Shown here: positions 27,154-35,212 of the stretch, piece after piece
How the letters are laid out: the number at the start of each line of letters is the position of its first letter
Numbering within the stretch: the stretch's first letter is position 1
Program-made: the position numbers and the translations under genes
From: OLB6 sp964620125
Lineage (GTDB): Bacteria > Bacteroidota > Ignavibacteria > Kapaibacteriales > Kapaibacteriaceae
DNA length: 64,000 bases
Assembly (NCBI GenBank): GCA_964620125.1
Contig: CAZUGQ010000003.1
Coordinates: 90,830-154,829, forward strand
Direction: 5' to 3'
Notes under the pieces: generated by a model
Database searches by the model: none
What the model was told of the DNA's origin: nothing
What the model saw: only the letters and a program-made list of their open reading frames with translations

Positions 27154-27779
27154 GGGTAGGACTCTTCCCCCTGAATCTGGTGCTGTTCCCAGGAACACGC
27201 CTGCCTCTGCACATTTTCGAGCCGCGGTACCGGACACTCATCGCTGAATGTTTGGAACGCGGCTCCCGTTTTGGCGTGAACCTCATTGAACACGGGCATC
27301 TGTTTCCTGTGGGCTGCCTTGCACGAGTGACTACGTTAACTCAGAAGTATTCGGATGGACGGATGGACATCGTAATCGAAGGCACGGACAGATTCAGATT
27401 GCTGAACGTGCATGACGGCGATCATCCATACGTGGAGGGAGATGTAGAAGTCATCGTTGACGAGCCTATTGCTATCGATCCATCGTTGGTTTCGGACTGC
27501 AGTGGACTCTACAATCAGATTATCCAACTCGTCTATGGCAATACCGAGCCGTTGTTTCAACCAGAGGAGTTGGGTAGTCACAGTCCATCCTTCGTGATGG
27601 CACCGAAGAGTGGGCTCACGAATGACCAAAAGCAGAAGCTCCTGGAGGCTGGTTCGGAGAACGAACGTCTTGAATTGCTCCGTGATCATCTCATGCAGAT
27701 CGTTCCCACCATCCGTCAAGCTGAGCACGTGCAGCGCATCATTCGTTCTGACGGTTATCTAAAGGCGATTGAAGAGTGA
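27150..27779 (+). CDS. LON peptidase substrate-binding domain protein
   Basis: A 209-residue stand-alone LON N-terminal domain (PF02190-like), without protease or ATPase parts. Signatures: 'LFPLNLVLFPGTRLPLHIFEPRYRTLIAECL' near the start, 'GCLARVTTLTQKYSDGRMDIVIEGTDRFRL', and a helical C-terminal half ('ERLELLRDHLMQIVPTIRQAEHVQRII'). Such proteins are widespread; their function is poorly defined. The GTG start overlaps the superoxide dismutase stop (GTGA) and the pth GTG overlaps its own stop, so sod, this gene and pth are probably one transcript. Confidence 0.88.
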   Translation: MRVGLFPLNLVLFPGTRLPLHIFEPRYRTLIAECLERGSRFGVNLIEHGHLFPVGCLARVTTLTQKYSDGRMDIVIEGTDRFRLLNVHDGDHPYVEGDVEVIVDEPIAIDPSLVSDCSGLYNQIIQLVYGNTEPLFQPEELGSHSPSFVMAPKSGLTNDQKQKLLEAGSENERLELLRDHLMQIVPTIRQAEHVQRIIRSDGYLKAIEE

Positions 27780-28321
27780 TCATTGCCGGTCTTGGCAACC
27801 CAGGAGAAGAATACGCTGCAACCCGCCATAACGTTGGGTTTATGGTTGTGGACGCATTTGTGAAGAAACATGGGGGTGCATGGAAAACGGAATCAGGTCT
27901 GTACTCTGAATCCAACCTGCGATATGCAAGCAAGAATGTGAGTGTGATCAAGCCCCTTACCTACATGAACGAAAGCGGCCGTGCCATCAGGAAGGCCATG
28001 GCAGTTCACGGAACTAAACCACAGGATGTGGTGGTGGTGGTAGATGAATTCAATTTCCCGGTAGGCCGAGTACATCTCCGATCCGGTGGTAGCGACGGCG
28101 GTCATAACGGGGTTGCCAGCGTGATTAAGGAACTGGGGACTCCACACTTCTGGCGACTTCGGCTTGGCATTGATCGGGATTTTGGTCCTGGTCAGCTCGT
28201 GGACTATGTGCTTAGTCCATTCCCGTCTGAAAAGTTGGATGCCGTTCGATCAATGCTGGATACGGCTGTCGTCACACTTGAAGCCATCGTTCGATTGGGA
28301 CCAGCCGCTGCACGGACGTAG
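27776..28321 (+). CDS. pth: Peptidyl-tRNA hydrolase
   Basis: Recycles peptidyl-tRNAs released from stalled ribosomes. The 181-residue protein begins directly with the family motif ('IIAGLGNPGEEYAATRHNVGFM'), including the catalytic His of TRHNVG. 'KPLTYMNESGRAI', 'VDEFNFPVGRVHLRSGGSDGGHNGV' and 'FWRLRLGIDRDFGPGQLVDYVLSPF' follow. The usual 'DD' before the Leu/Phe is 'VDEFN' here, a mild variant. The GTG start overlaps the previous stop by 4 bases. A 463-bp gene-free stretch follows. Confidence 0.95.
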   Translation: MIIAGLGNPGEEYAATRHNVGFMVVDAFVKKHGGAWKTESGLYSESNLRYASKNVSVIKPLTYMNESGRAIRKAMAVHGTKPQDVVVVVDEFNFPVGRVHLRSGGSDGGHNGVASVIKELGTPHFWRLRLGIDRDFGPGQLVDYVLSPFPSEKLDAVRSMLDTAVVTLEAIVRLGPAAART

Positions 28322-28784
28322 CCTCGCAGCCGGACAACCATATACCCGGAATCAGCGAAACGCGGCTCAGGAAAGTCAGATACCGCTGTTTACGTTTTTG
28401 CCACATGCTAGAAGATACTTGAGAAAGACGAATGCAAGTCTGCATGGTTCCTGCGAATAACTGCGTACGTAGATTAACGATTAAACATGTGGAAAACTAC
28501 TTGATAGTACGAGTTAATACGTATATTGTCAGTCCGGTAAACCGTCCATAGGGTCGGAATCTTATATCACTACAGGAGTATTTACTGGGATTTTGTATCT
28601 GTGTTACCACGCAGTTACGGAGTTTCACGTAGGGACTTGTTGTCGCAACTCGTTGCCCTACAACAATTTGCATGGTATTACTGAACACTTTTCCATGCGT
28701 AGGCTCTAGTTTTGTTGCTGTTAGAGAGTGGGGTGGGACCTTCTCTCAAGCAGCATCGGGACAAGTGCCACGTACTATCAAACC
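28322..28784. other. 463-bp intergenic region upstream of the fibre-protein locus
   Basis: I find no convincing gene here; it is the longest gene-free stretch in the window and richer in A/T than its surroundings. It precedes a 22-kb run of same-strand surface-protein genes, so it is the likely place for their main promoter. A possible folded element lies at 28629-28661 (GTAGGG/CCCTAC closing a smaller GTTG-tc-GCAAC hairpin). No tRNA-like cloverleaf or T-loop was seen. I could not assign promoter boxes reliably. Confidence 0.5.
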
Positions 28785-31700
28785 ATGACGAGACCAATAG
28801 AATGTCTCGCCACAGGACGGCTTCGTAATAGAGCCGCCAGGGCAGTTTTTTTGCTCGTGGCAGCACTTTCGGCAGTCGTTGCAGCGATACCTATATATAC
28901 ACAGCCGTATACCGATAACGTTGGTATCGGGACTGCATTGCCTGACCCCTCCGCCTTGCTCGAACTGCGCAGTTCAGAGAAAGGTTTCCTCATCCCGAGA
29001 ATGACGCAGTTGGAGCGTGATGCCATTCAGCAGCCTGCAACAGGATTGCTCATCTTCAACTCCACTGCCAACGCCATTCAGTACAACATCGGTACCAAGT
29101 TCTCCCCGGTTTGGGTGAGCATGTTGTACATCAACGTCGACGGGGGATCAAGCTCCGGCGTGTTCTGGTCGCTTCTTGGCAACGACTCTGTTGATGCCAC
29201 GAAAAACTTCCTTGGAACGACCAACGACCAGCCGCTCATCTTAAAGACAGATAGTGTTACTCGGATGACGCTCACAGCTACCGGTGAGATCATCATCGAA
29301 GGGCCAACGAGCATCACGGGGCAGCTCGACCTTACGGGCATCACCTCGCCACTTACACTTGATGGCAATGCCGGCACACCCGGGCAAGTGCTCGTGAGCA
29401 ACGGTCCTGGAGTAACACCCAGATATACGGATTCGCTCACCCTCAGCCAGCTCGTCACTACGGGTGACGTACTGGTCGGTGGTGACCTGGTAGTTAGTGG
29501 TAATGCCACATTTGTGGATACAGCCTACTTTGACGTGTTGCCGAGTATTCCCCTGAACTATGGCAACATTCTGGTTGGTGATTCTACCAACCGAGCTGTT
29601 CCGCTGGTGCCCGGCCTTGAGGGCTCGCTCATGCAGATTTCCAGTGGCAGACCGATGTGGATCAAGCCCGATGAAGCCGCATACTGGTCCATCACCGGCA
29701 ATGCTGGCATGGGGTCGGCAAACTTCCTTGGCACCTTGGACGCGTCGGACCTTCAGCTGGCCAGCAACGGACAGCTTCGGGCCTCGATTACGGCACTTGG
29801 CCAGTTCAACATCCTGATTCCCACGAGCATTACCGGCAGTCTGGATCTCGTTGGTCCAAGCTCGCCGCTCGTTCTGCAAGGAAATGCTGGCATAGCCGGG
29901 CAGGTGCTCGTATCGCAGGGGCCGGGTACGACGCCTATATACTCCGATAGCCTCACCCTCCGATCGCTCACTGTTATTGGCCCGGCATTCTTTACCGATA
30001 CGGTAAACTTTAGCCGACTACCTTCCATCCCGCTCAACAACAACCACTTGTTGGTAGGCAATGCCAATAATCTGGCAACCCCCTTTCCTCCAGGCGGCGA
30101 TAGTACCTTTCTAGCAATCTTCGATGGCAACGTTCAGTGGTTCGATCTTGGACTGTTACTCCGCAATACAGCCTGGATTGTGGGTGGTAACAGCAGTGTT
30201 GGCAGCCCTATCCTGGGTAATCTCGACACAACGGGCATGCGAGACCTTCACCTCTACGCAGGTGGCAAGCCCCTTCTCACGTTCGATGGCACCAACTACA
30301 CCGCTGCCTTGGCTGCACCGCTCAACCTGCAGGGTGCAAGCACCTCCTTGTCACTTGACGGTGACCCTGGCATTGCCGGACAGGTATTGATCAGTCAGGG
30401 GGCTGGGGTTACGCCTCGGTATACGGACTCTCTCGTTCTTAGCTCACTTACCGTTACTGGCCAGAGCCGTTTCCAGGACACGGCCACGTTCGACGTGTTC
30501 CCCGTGTTCCCACTGCTTCATGGCAACATGATTGTAGGAGACAGCACCGGCAAAGCAAGGGTTCTTCCACCCGGACTCGAAGGCTCGCTCATGCAGGTGT
30601 ACAATGGGCAACCAACCTGGGTTACTCCCGACGAGGCCAACTACTGGTCACTTGATGGTAATGCCGGTGTGGGCACATCGGCTTTTCTTGGAACCACCGA
30701 CGCTAACGACCTTCGCATTGGTACCAGCGGTGCTTTACGTGCCACCTTTACAGCCGGAGGTGTTCTGGACGTGCAGGTACCTACGACCATCACAGGTTCG
30801 TTGAACCTCGTTGGCCCAAACAGCCCCTTGCAGGTTAATGGTGATGCTGGCTTCAGCGGCTGGGTGTTGATTAGTCAGGGTATCAACCAAACACCGGCGT
30901 ATACGGATTCGTTGGTACTGCGTGCAGCCGTGATCAACAGCAGTCTTACGCTTGCCGGTGTCAGTTCGGTGATCATGCTGAACGGCGATGCAGGCACGGC
31001 CGGACAGATCCTTGTATCGCAAGGACCGTCCGCCACGCCTCGGTACACAGACACTCTCACCCTTAGTTCCCTTACTGTAACCGGCGAAAGTTTCTTCCAG
31101 GATACGGCGCACTTTGCCGTGTTCCCGGATTTTCCGCTTCAGCACGGTTTCTTGATTACAGGCGACAGCACTAACAGAGCACGGCAGTTTGCCCCGGGTC
31201 TTGAAGGATCGCTTCTGCAGGTGTACAATGGCCAACCAACCTGGGTAAGTCCGGACGAAGCCAACTACTGGTCTCTTGACGGTAACGCCGGTGTGGGTCC
31301 CACGGCCTTCCTGGGCACCACTGATGCCAACGACTTGCGTATCGGTACAAACGGTGCCTTACGAGCAACCTTTACGGCAACAGGCCTTCTGGATATTCAG
31401 GTGCCTACAAGTATCACAGGCTCCCTAAACCTGGCAGGTTCTTCTTCTCCGTTGTTGCTCAACAGTGATGCGGGGGTATCTGGCTGGGTACTCATCAGTC
31501 AGGGGCCTGCACAAACACCAGTATATACAGACTCATTGCTGCTTCGGGCCGTTGTTGTTAACAGTAGTCTCACGCTCGACGGTCCGTCTACCGAATTTTT
31601 CCTAAACGGTGATGCTGGCGCATCCGGCCAGGTACTCATTTCGCAGGGGCCCGGAGCCACGCCACGATATACGGATACATTGTCGCTCGGATCACTCACA

Positions 31701-32387
31701 GTAACCGGTGAGAGTTACTTCGTAGACACGGCGCACTTCAGCGTATTCCCGGACTTCCCACTCGAGCATGGTTATCTCATTGTAGGCGATAGCACCAACA
31801 CTGCCGTTCCGTTTGCTCCCGGACTTGAAGGTTCACTTCTGCAGGTCTACAACGGTCAGCCCACGTGGGTAAGCCCCGACGAAGCGCAGTACTGGTCGTT
31901 ATCCGGCAACGCAGGTGTTGGTCCCGCTGCATTCCTTGGTACCACCGACGCCAATGACCTACGTTTTGGCACCAATGGTGGACTGCGAATGACGATCGGT
32001 GCCGTTGATGGAGCCGTAACCATTGAGAGTTTATCGGGTGTGCCTTCCACAGCCCCCTTAACAGCAAATGATGGATTAGTGATTGCCGATGGATCTGGTA
32101 CTATTACGAAAAGGGATAAGAGTGTACTTCTGGACCTGCTGGGTATAGCGGCTGGTCGATTCGAGAATACGGGCGCAACCACGCAATTCAACGTGGTGAT
32201 CAATATTCCTGGTGGGTTCCAAATGGATCCTGCCGCGAGCATTACCATTACGCCAGAAGCCACGAGCAGTGTGAGCATCACACCATTTGTGGTCGCGGGC
32301 AGCCGCACGCCAACGTCGTTCACCATCAACTTTCCGGGTGGCCTTGATCCGGGAGAAGCCATCAACTGGCTGGTAAAGAACCCCTGA
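28785..32387 (+). CDS. Giant secreted repeat protein, fibre-like (208-residue repeats)
   Basis: About 1200 residues with a signal peptide ('FLLVAALSAVVAAIPIYTQ'). The N-terminal region has the 'DNVGIGTALPDPSALLELRSSEKGFLIPRMT' style found in Bacteroidota surface and tail-fibre-like proteins. The body repeats one module: 'GLEGSL.Q....PTW..PDEA.YWS..GNAGVG...FLGTTDANDLR', then 'TSITGSLNL', then 'AGQVLISQGPG.TPRYTDSL'. The last three copies are exactly 208 residues (624 bp) apart; earlier copies are more diverged. It ends in a ~75-residue beta-rich domain closing with 'INWLVKNP', shared with the next two genes. No standard T9SS sorting domain is visible. It begins at the ATG at 28785; codons further upstream lack coding character. 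The likely role is an extracellular fibre or adhesin; that is inference. Confidence 0.75.
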   Translation: MTRPIECLATGRLRNRAARAVFLLVAALSAVVAAIPIYTQPYTDNVGIGTALPDPSALLELRSSEKGFLIPRMTQLERDAIQQPATGLLIFNSTANAIQYNIGTKFSPVWVSMLYINVDGGSSSGVFWSLLGNDSVDATKNFLGTTNDQPLILKTDSVTRMTLTATGEIIIEGPTSITGQLDLTGITSPLTLDGNAGTPGQVLVSNGPGVTPRYTDSLTLSQLVTTGDVLVGGDLVVSGNATFVDTAYFDVLPSIPLNYGNILVGDSTNRAVPLVPGLEGSLMQISSGRPMWIKPDEAAYWSITGNAGMGSANFLGTLDASDLQLASNGQLRASITALGQFNILIPTSITGSLDLVGPSSPLVLQGNAGIAGQVLVSQGPGTTPIYSDSLTLRSLTVIGPAFFTDTVNFSRLPSIPLNNNHLLVGNANNLATPFPPGGDSTFLAIFDGNVQWFDLGLLLRNTAWIVGGNSSVGSPILGNLDTTGMRDLHLYAGGKPLLTFDGTNYTAALAAPLNLQGASTSLSLDGDPGIAGQVLISQGAGVTPRYTDSLVLSSLTVTGQSRFQDTATFDVFPVFPLLHGNMIVGDSTGKARVLPPGLEGSLMQVYNGQPTWVTPDEANYWSLDGNAGVGTSAFLGTTDANDLRIGTSGALRATFTAGGVLDVQVPTTITGSLNLVGPNSPLQVNGDAGFSGWVLISQGINQTPAYTDSLVLRAAVINSSLTLAGVSSVIMLNGDAGTAGQILVSQGPSATPRYTDTLTLSSLTVTGESFFQDTAHFAVFPDFPLQHGFLITGDSTNRARQFAPGLEGSLLQVYNGQPTWVSPDEANYWSLDGNAGVGPTAFLGTTDANDLRIGTNGALRATFTATGLLDIQVPTSITGSLNLAGSSSPLLLNSDAGVSGWVLISQGPAQTPVYTDSLLLRAVVVNSSLTLDGPSTEFFLNGDAGASGQVLISQGPGATPRYTDTLSLGSLTVTGESYFVDTAHFSVFPDFPLEHGYLIVGDSTNTAVPFAPGLEGSLLQVYNGQPTWVSPDEAQYWSLSGNAGVGPAAFLGTTDANDLRFGTNGGLRMTIGAVDGAVTIESLSGVPSTAPLTANDGLVIADGSGTITKRDKSVLLDLLGIAAGRFENTGATTQFNVVINIPGGFQMDPAASITITPEATSSVSITPFVVAGSRTPTSFTINFPGGLDPGEAINWLVKNP
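30579..32050 (+). repeat. 624-bp direct repeats inside the giant fibre gene
   Basis: The segment beginning GAAGG(C/A/T)TC(G/A)CT recurs at 30579, 31203 and 31827, exactly 624 bp (208 codons) apart, with high nucleotide identity between copies 1 and 2 and between 2 and 3. A more diverged copy of the same motif lies at 29619, 960 bp earlier. Recent in-frame duplication is likely; recombination between copies would change fibre length without breaking the frame. Confidence 0.85.
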
Positions 32388-32532
32388 TCCGTTCACTTTT
32401 CGACTGACCTCGATGAACGCAAACCAATCAACCTCACTGACCTCATTTCTTCACACAACGGGAGTGCTTACCATGAAAACAAACAAGGGTAAAGAACCCA
32501 TCATTTCTATCCACAATACATGGAGAACATCC

Positions 32533-33471
32533 ATGACATTCAATTCACTTTGGAAGGGGCTTGCCATTGCGGCTACCCTGTTCCTTATCGGCTCGGAAGC
32601 TTTTGCTCAGCTTCCTGTACGGACGCGTCAGTTGGAGATGCTAGGCACCACTGCTGGTCGCCTGCTGTTCGATACTCCAGCTACCATAACGAACTACACT
32701 GTTACTTGGCCAGCGAATGCTACTGGATTCCTCGCTGATGGTGATACAGCCATCATCGTTGGTGTGCGAACAGCCGCTAACGACATTGATCTCGGCTGGA
32801 GACAGGTAACCGGTGACCTGATCGACGGTATCGGTACAGCTGGTCAGGTAGCTTGGTTCCAAGATGCCAACACAATCGTGTCGGATGGAGGCTTCACATA
32901 CAACTCGGCAACGCAGGATGTTGGAGTTGGTAATGACGTGAACGCTGGCAACGACGTGAATGCTGCCAACGACGTAGATGCTGCTAACGACGTCCGTGCA
33001 GGCACCACCATTACCCTTGATGGTTCTGCCGGTGACATCGTTTTTAATGGAGTTACGCTGCAATCTGGAACTTCCACGGGAACTACGATTGCGTTCGACA
33101 ACGCACCAAACGGAGGAAGCTATTACGTCACTCCATCTACAAACCCTGCAATTCTGGCAACGGATGGATACATCCTTGTATCAAACGGAGATGGTACTGC
33201 AACCTGGATTGCTAACCCTGCTTCCGGATTCAAGGCAGGTGTGTACACGCATGCTGGTGCAGACACGTACACGGTAAACATCACCTTTACGAACGCATAC
33301 CCTGCACTTACTGTGCCTTCGGTTACGCTTACCTACTTCGATGCCACAAACGCCAACATCGTTCAAGCCACAGCGATATCGAACACAGGGTTCACGATTA
33401 CAAGCACAGCACCAATCGTTGCTGGTGATGCAATAAGCTGGATGGCAAGCTCACCGGTTGACCTTCCATAA
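32533..33471 (+). CDS. Secreted fibre-like protein, 'QLPVRTRQ' N-terminus
   Basis: About 312 residues from the Met that begins a good signal peptide ('SLWKGLAIAATLFLIGSEAFA'). Earlier Mets at 32413 and 32473 are possible starts but would place ~20-40 odd residues before it. The mature N-terminus 'QLPVRTRQLEML' is nearly the same as in the next gene. A four-fold 18-bp repeat encodes NDV-N/D-A units (about residues 134-157). The C-terminal ~75 residues ('GVYTHAGADTYTVNITF' to 'DAISWMASSPVDLP') resemble the last domain of the preceding and following proteins. Function unknown; probably a surface fibre component. The double-hairpin element follows 10 bp after the stop. Confidence 0.7.
   Translation: MTFNSLWKGLAIAATLFLIGSEAFAQLPVRTRQLEMLGTTAGRLLFDTPATITNYTVTWPANATGFLADGDTAIIVGVRTAANDIDLGWRQVTGDLIDGIGTAGQVAWFQDANTIVSDGGFTYNSATQDVGVGNDVNAGNDVNAANDVDAANDVRAGTTITLDGSAGDIVFNGVTLQSGTSTGTTIAFDNAPNGGSYYVTPSTNPAILATDGYILVSNGDGTATWIANPASGFKAGVYTHAGADTYTVNITFTNAYPALTVPSVTLTYFDATNANIVQATAISNTGFTITSTAPIVAGDAISWMASSPVDLP
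32932..33003 (+). repeat. Four tandem 18-bp repeats encoding NDV-rich units
   Basis: Four consecutive 18-bp units (consensus AACGACGTGAATGCTGCC) encode Asn-Asp-Val-x-Ala-x in frame inside the secreted protein. The unit is a multiple of three, so copy-number change would keep the frame. Confidence 0.85.
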
Positions 33472-33481
33472 CACTCTCCGT

Positions 33482-33536
33482 CCGGGGGCGCAGCCCCCGG
33501 CTTCTGGAGGGCAGGCAACGCCCTGCCTTCCAGAAG
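33482..33536 (+). terminator. Double GC-rich hairpin just upstream of a start codon
   Basis: Hairpin 1 (33482-33500): CCGGGGGC, loop GCA, GCCCCCGG, a perfect 8-bp stem. Hairpin 2 (33501-33536): a 15-bp stem starting CTTCTGGA and ending TCCAGAAG, with one wobble and a 6-nt loop. They abut each other, start 11 bp after one stop codon and end 9 bp before the GTG of the next gene. There is no T-tract. This could be a terminator or attenuator, an mRNA-processing or stability element, or a REP-like repeat. Confidence 0.65.
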
Positions 33537-33545
33537 CTACATACA

Positions 33546-35171
33546 GTGAAGCTACGCGCCTACCATAGCCCCCTTTCAATCAGCATCATCGTGATGATGG
33601 TGGCGGTGTGCATTGTGCCCATACAGGCACAGTTGCCGGTGCGTACGCGGCAGGTGCAGCTATTGTCGAACAACAACACCAACTACACGACACTACGGAG
33701 TGCCGACGGGCAAACCACAAACTGGAGCCTGATCCAGCCGACGACGGTAGGGACAACCGGTAGTCTGCAGTTGAGTACGGTTACTGGTTCCGATGCACAG
33801 TTAAGTTGGCTTGCACCGGGATTGCCGGGGTACATCCTAGGCCTTGCGGCTGGCATTCCAGCCTGGGTGGATCCTGCCACATACCTGAGTGGTAGCTTCT
33901 GGGCGCTTACCGGCAACGCCGCCACCAACCCGGCTACCAACTTTCTTGGCACCACCGATGCGCAGCCTCTGGTGATTCGTACCAATGCCACCGAGGCCAT
34001 GCGAGTACTGAGCACAGGGCAGGTAGGTATTGGGACGGCAACACCTGGTGAGTTGCTTGAGGTGGAAGACGGCAACGTTCTCATCGGAACCAGTGCGGCA
34101 GGCAGCACGGGTGAGTTGCGCTTGGAAGAAGCGGGTGCCAATGGCAACAATTACGTAGGCTTCCAGGCAGCCGATGCCATGGCTGCGAATACAACGTACA
34201 CGTTGCCGGATGCCTACCCATCGGTAAACAACTACGTGTTGGCTGCCACAACGGCTGGAGTAATGAACTGGCAGGATGCCAATGCATTGGTAGACAACTT
34301 CTGGTCGCTTGACGGTAATGCGGGAACCAACCCAGCCACACAGTACCTGGGCACGCAGGATGCACAACCACTTGTGATTCGTACCAATGCCACCGAGGCC
34401 GTGCGCATTAATGCCACCGGTGAGGTAGGCATTGGCACTACGGCTGCGGCGGGCTACCTACTGCATGTGGATGGCACGGCCGGTACACCGAACATTCGGT
34501 TTACAAGCGTGAGCGGAATTGCCAATGCAAGCATACCGGGAGGATTCGATAGGGTACTGATTTCTGATGCAACAGGCAATGTAGACCAGGCTTCGTATGC
34601 AGCTGTTGTTGGTACCACTGCATGGACACTGACCGGAAACGCCGGTACCAGCGTGGCTACAAACTTTGTTGGTACCACGGACAATGTTGGCCTGGTGTTC
34701 CGAACAAACAATACCGAAGTTGCACGCTTCAATGCGACGGGGGAGTTTGGTTTGGGTACCACTGCAGCAGCAGGATATCGGTTGCATGTTGCAGGCACAG
34801 GCGGCACGCCAAACGTAAGGATTGCAAGCCTGTCGTCGGACGCAGCAACAGTGCCCTCGGGTGAAGGCGTCGTCACTGCCGATGCCAACGGTGATCTGCG
34901 CCGACGCAGTGCTAATGACCTGTACACAATTCTGGGTATCGGCAGGGGCATCTACACGCCGGGTGCCGCAGGCAGCTCGTTTACTGTAACAACTACCGGA
35001 TTCGACATTGCTGCCGGTGCAACCGTAAACATTACGGTGTTCGGACCAACAGGTGGTGCCGTTCATGCTATGCTCACTTCGATTAGTGCCGCTACAGACC
35101 AATTCTCCTTTACCACGTCTGCCACGATCGACGCCACCTACAGCATTCACTGGATGATCTTCAACCCGTGA
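33546..35171 (+). CDS. Secreted fibre-like protein with 'GNAGT..FLGTTD' modules
   Basis: A 541-residue protein with a signal peptide ('ISIIVMMVAVCIVPIQA') and mature start 'QLPVRTRQVQLL'. Three modules of the form 'FWSLDGNAGTNPATQYLGTQDAQPLVIRTNATEAVRI' are each followed by 'GEVGIGTTAAAGYLLHVDGT', a pattern of Bacteroidota surface and phage tail-fibre-like proteins. The C-terminal ~75 residues ('GIYTPGAAGSSFTVTTTGFDI' to 'SIHWMIFNP') match the preceding two proteins. GTG start. The next frame overlaps its stop at a GTG, so the genes are probably coupled. No T9SS domain is visible; the route across the outer membrane is unknown. Confidence 0.75.
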   Translation: MKLRAYHSPLSISIIVMMVAVCIVPIQAQLPVRTRQVQLLSNNNTNYTTLRSADGQTTNWSLIQPTTVGTTGSLQLSTVTGSDAQLSWLAPGLPGYILGLAAGIPAWVDPATYLSGSFWALTGNAATNPATNFLGTTDAQPLVIRTNATEAMRVLSTGQVGIGTATPGELLEVEDGNVLIGTSAAGSTGELRLEEAGANGNNYVGFQAADAMAANTTYTLPDAYPSVNNYVLAATTAGVMNWQDANALVDNFWSLDGNAGTNPATQYLGTQDAQPLVIRTNATEAVRINATGEVGIGTTAAAGYLLHVDGTAGTPNIRFTSVSGIANASIPGGFDRVLISDATGNVDQASYAAVVGTTAWTLTGNAGTSVATNFVGTTDNVGLVFRTNNTEVARFNATGEFGLGTTAAAGYRLHVAGTGGTPNVRIASLSSDAATVPSGEGVVTADANGDLRRRSANDLYTILGIGRGIYTPGAAGSSFTVTTTGFDIAAGATVNITVFGPTGGAVHAMLTSISAATDQFSFTTSATIDATYSIHWMIFNP

Positions 35172-35212
35172 TAAGCACAACTCACGATAGGAAACCTTCA
35201 ATTCTCACTGGT

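Noticed and set aside
28322..28784. Possible tRNA or small RNA in the long gap
   Set aside because: No cloverleaf, no T-loop consensus and no strong terminator; only a weak possible hairpin at 28629-28661.
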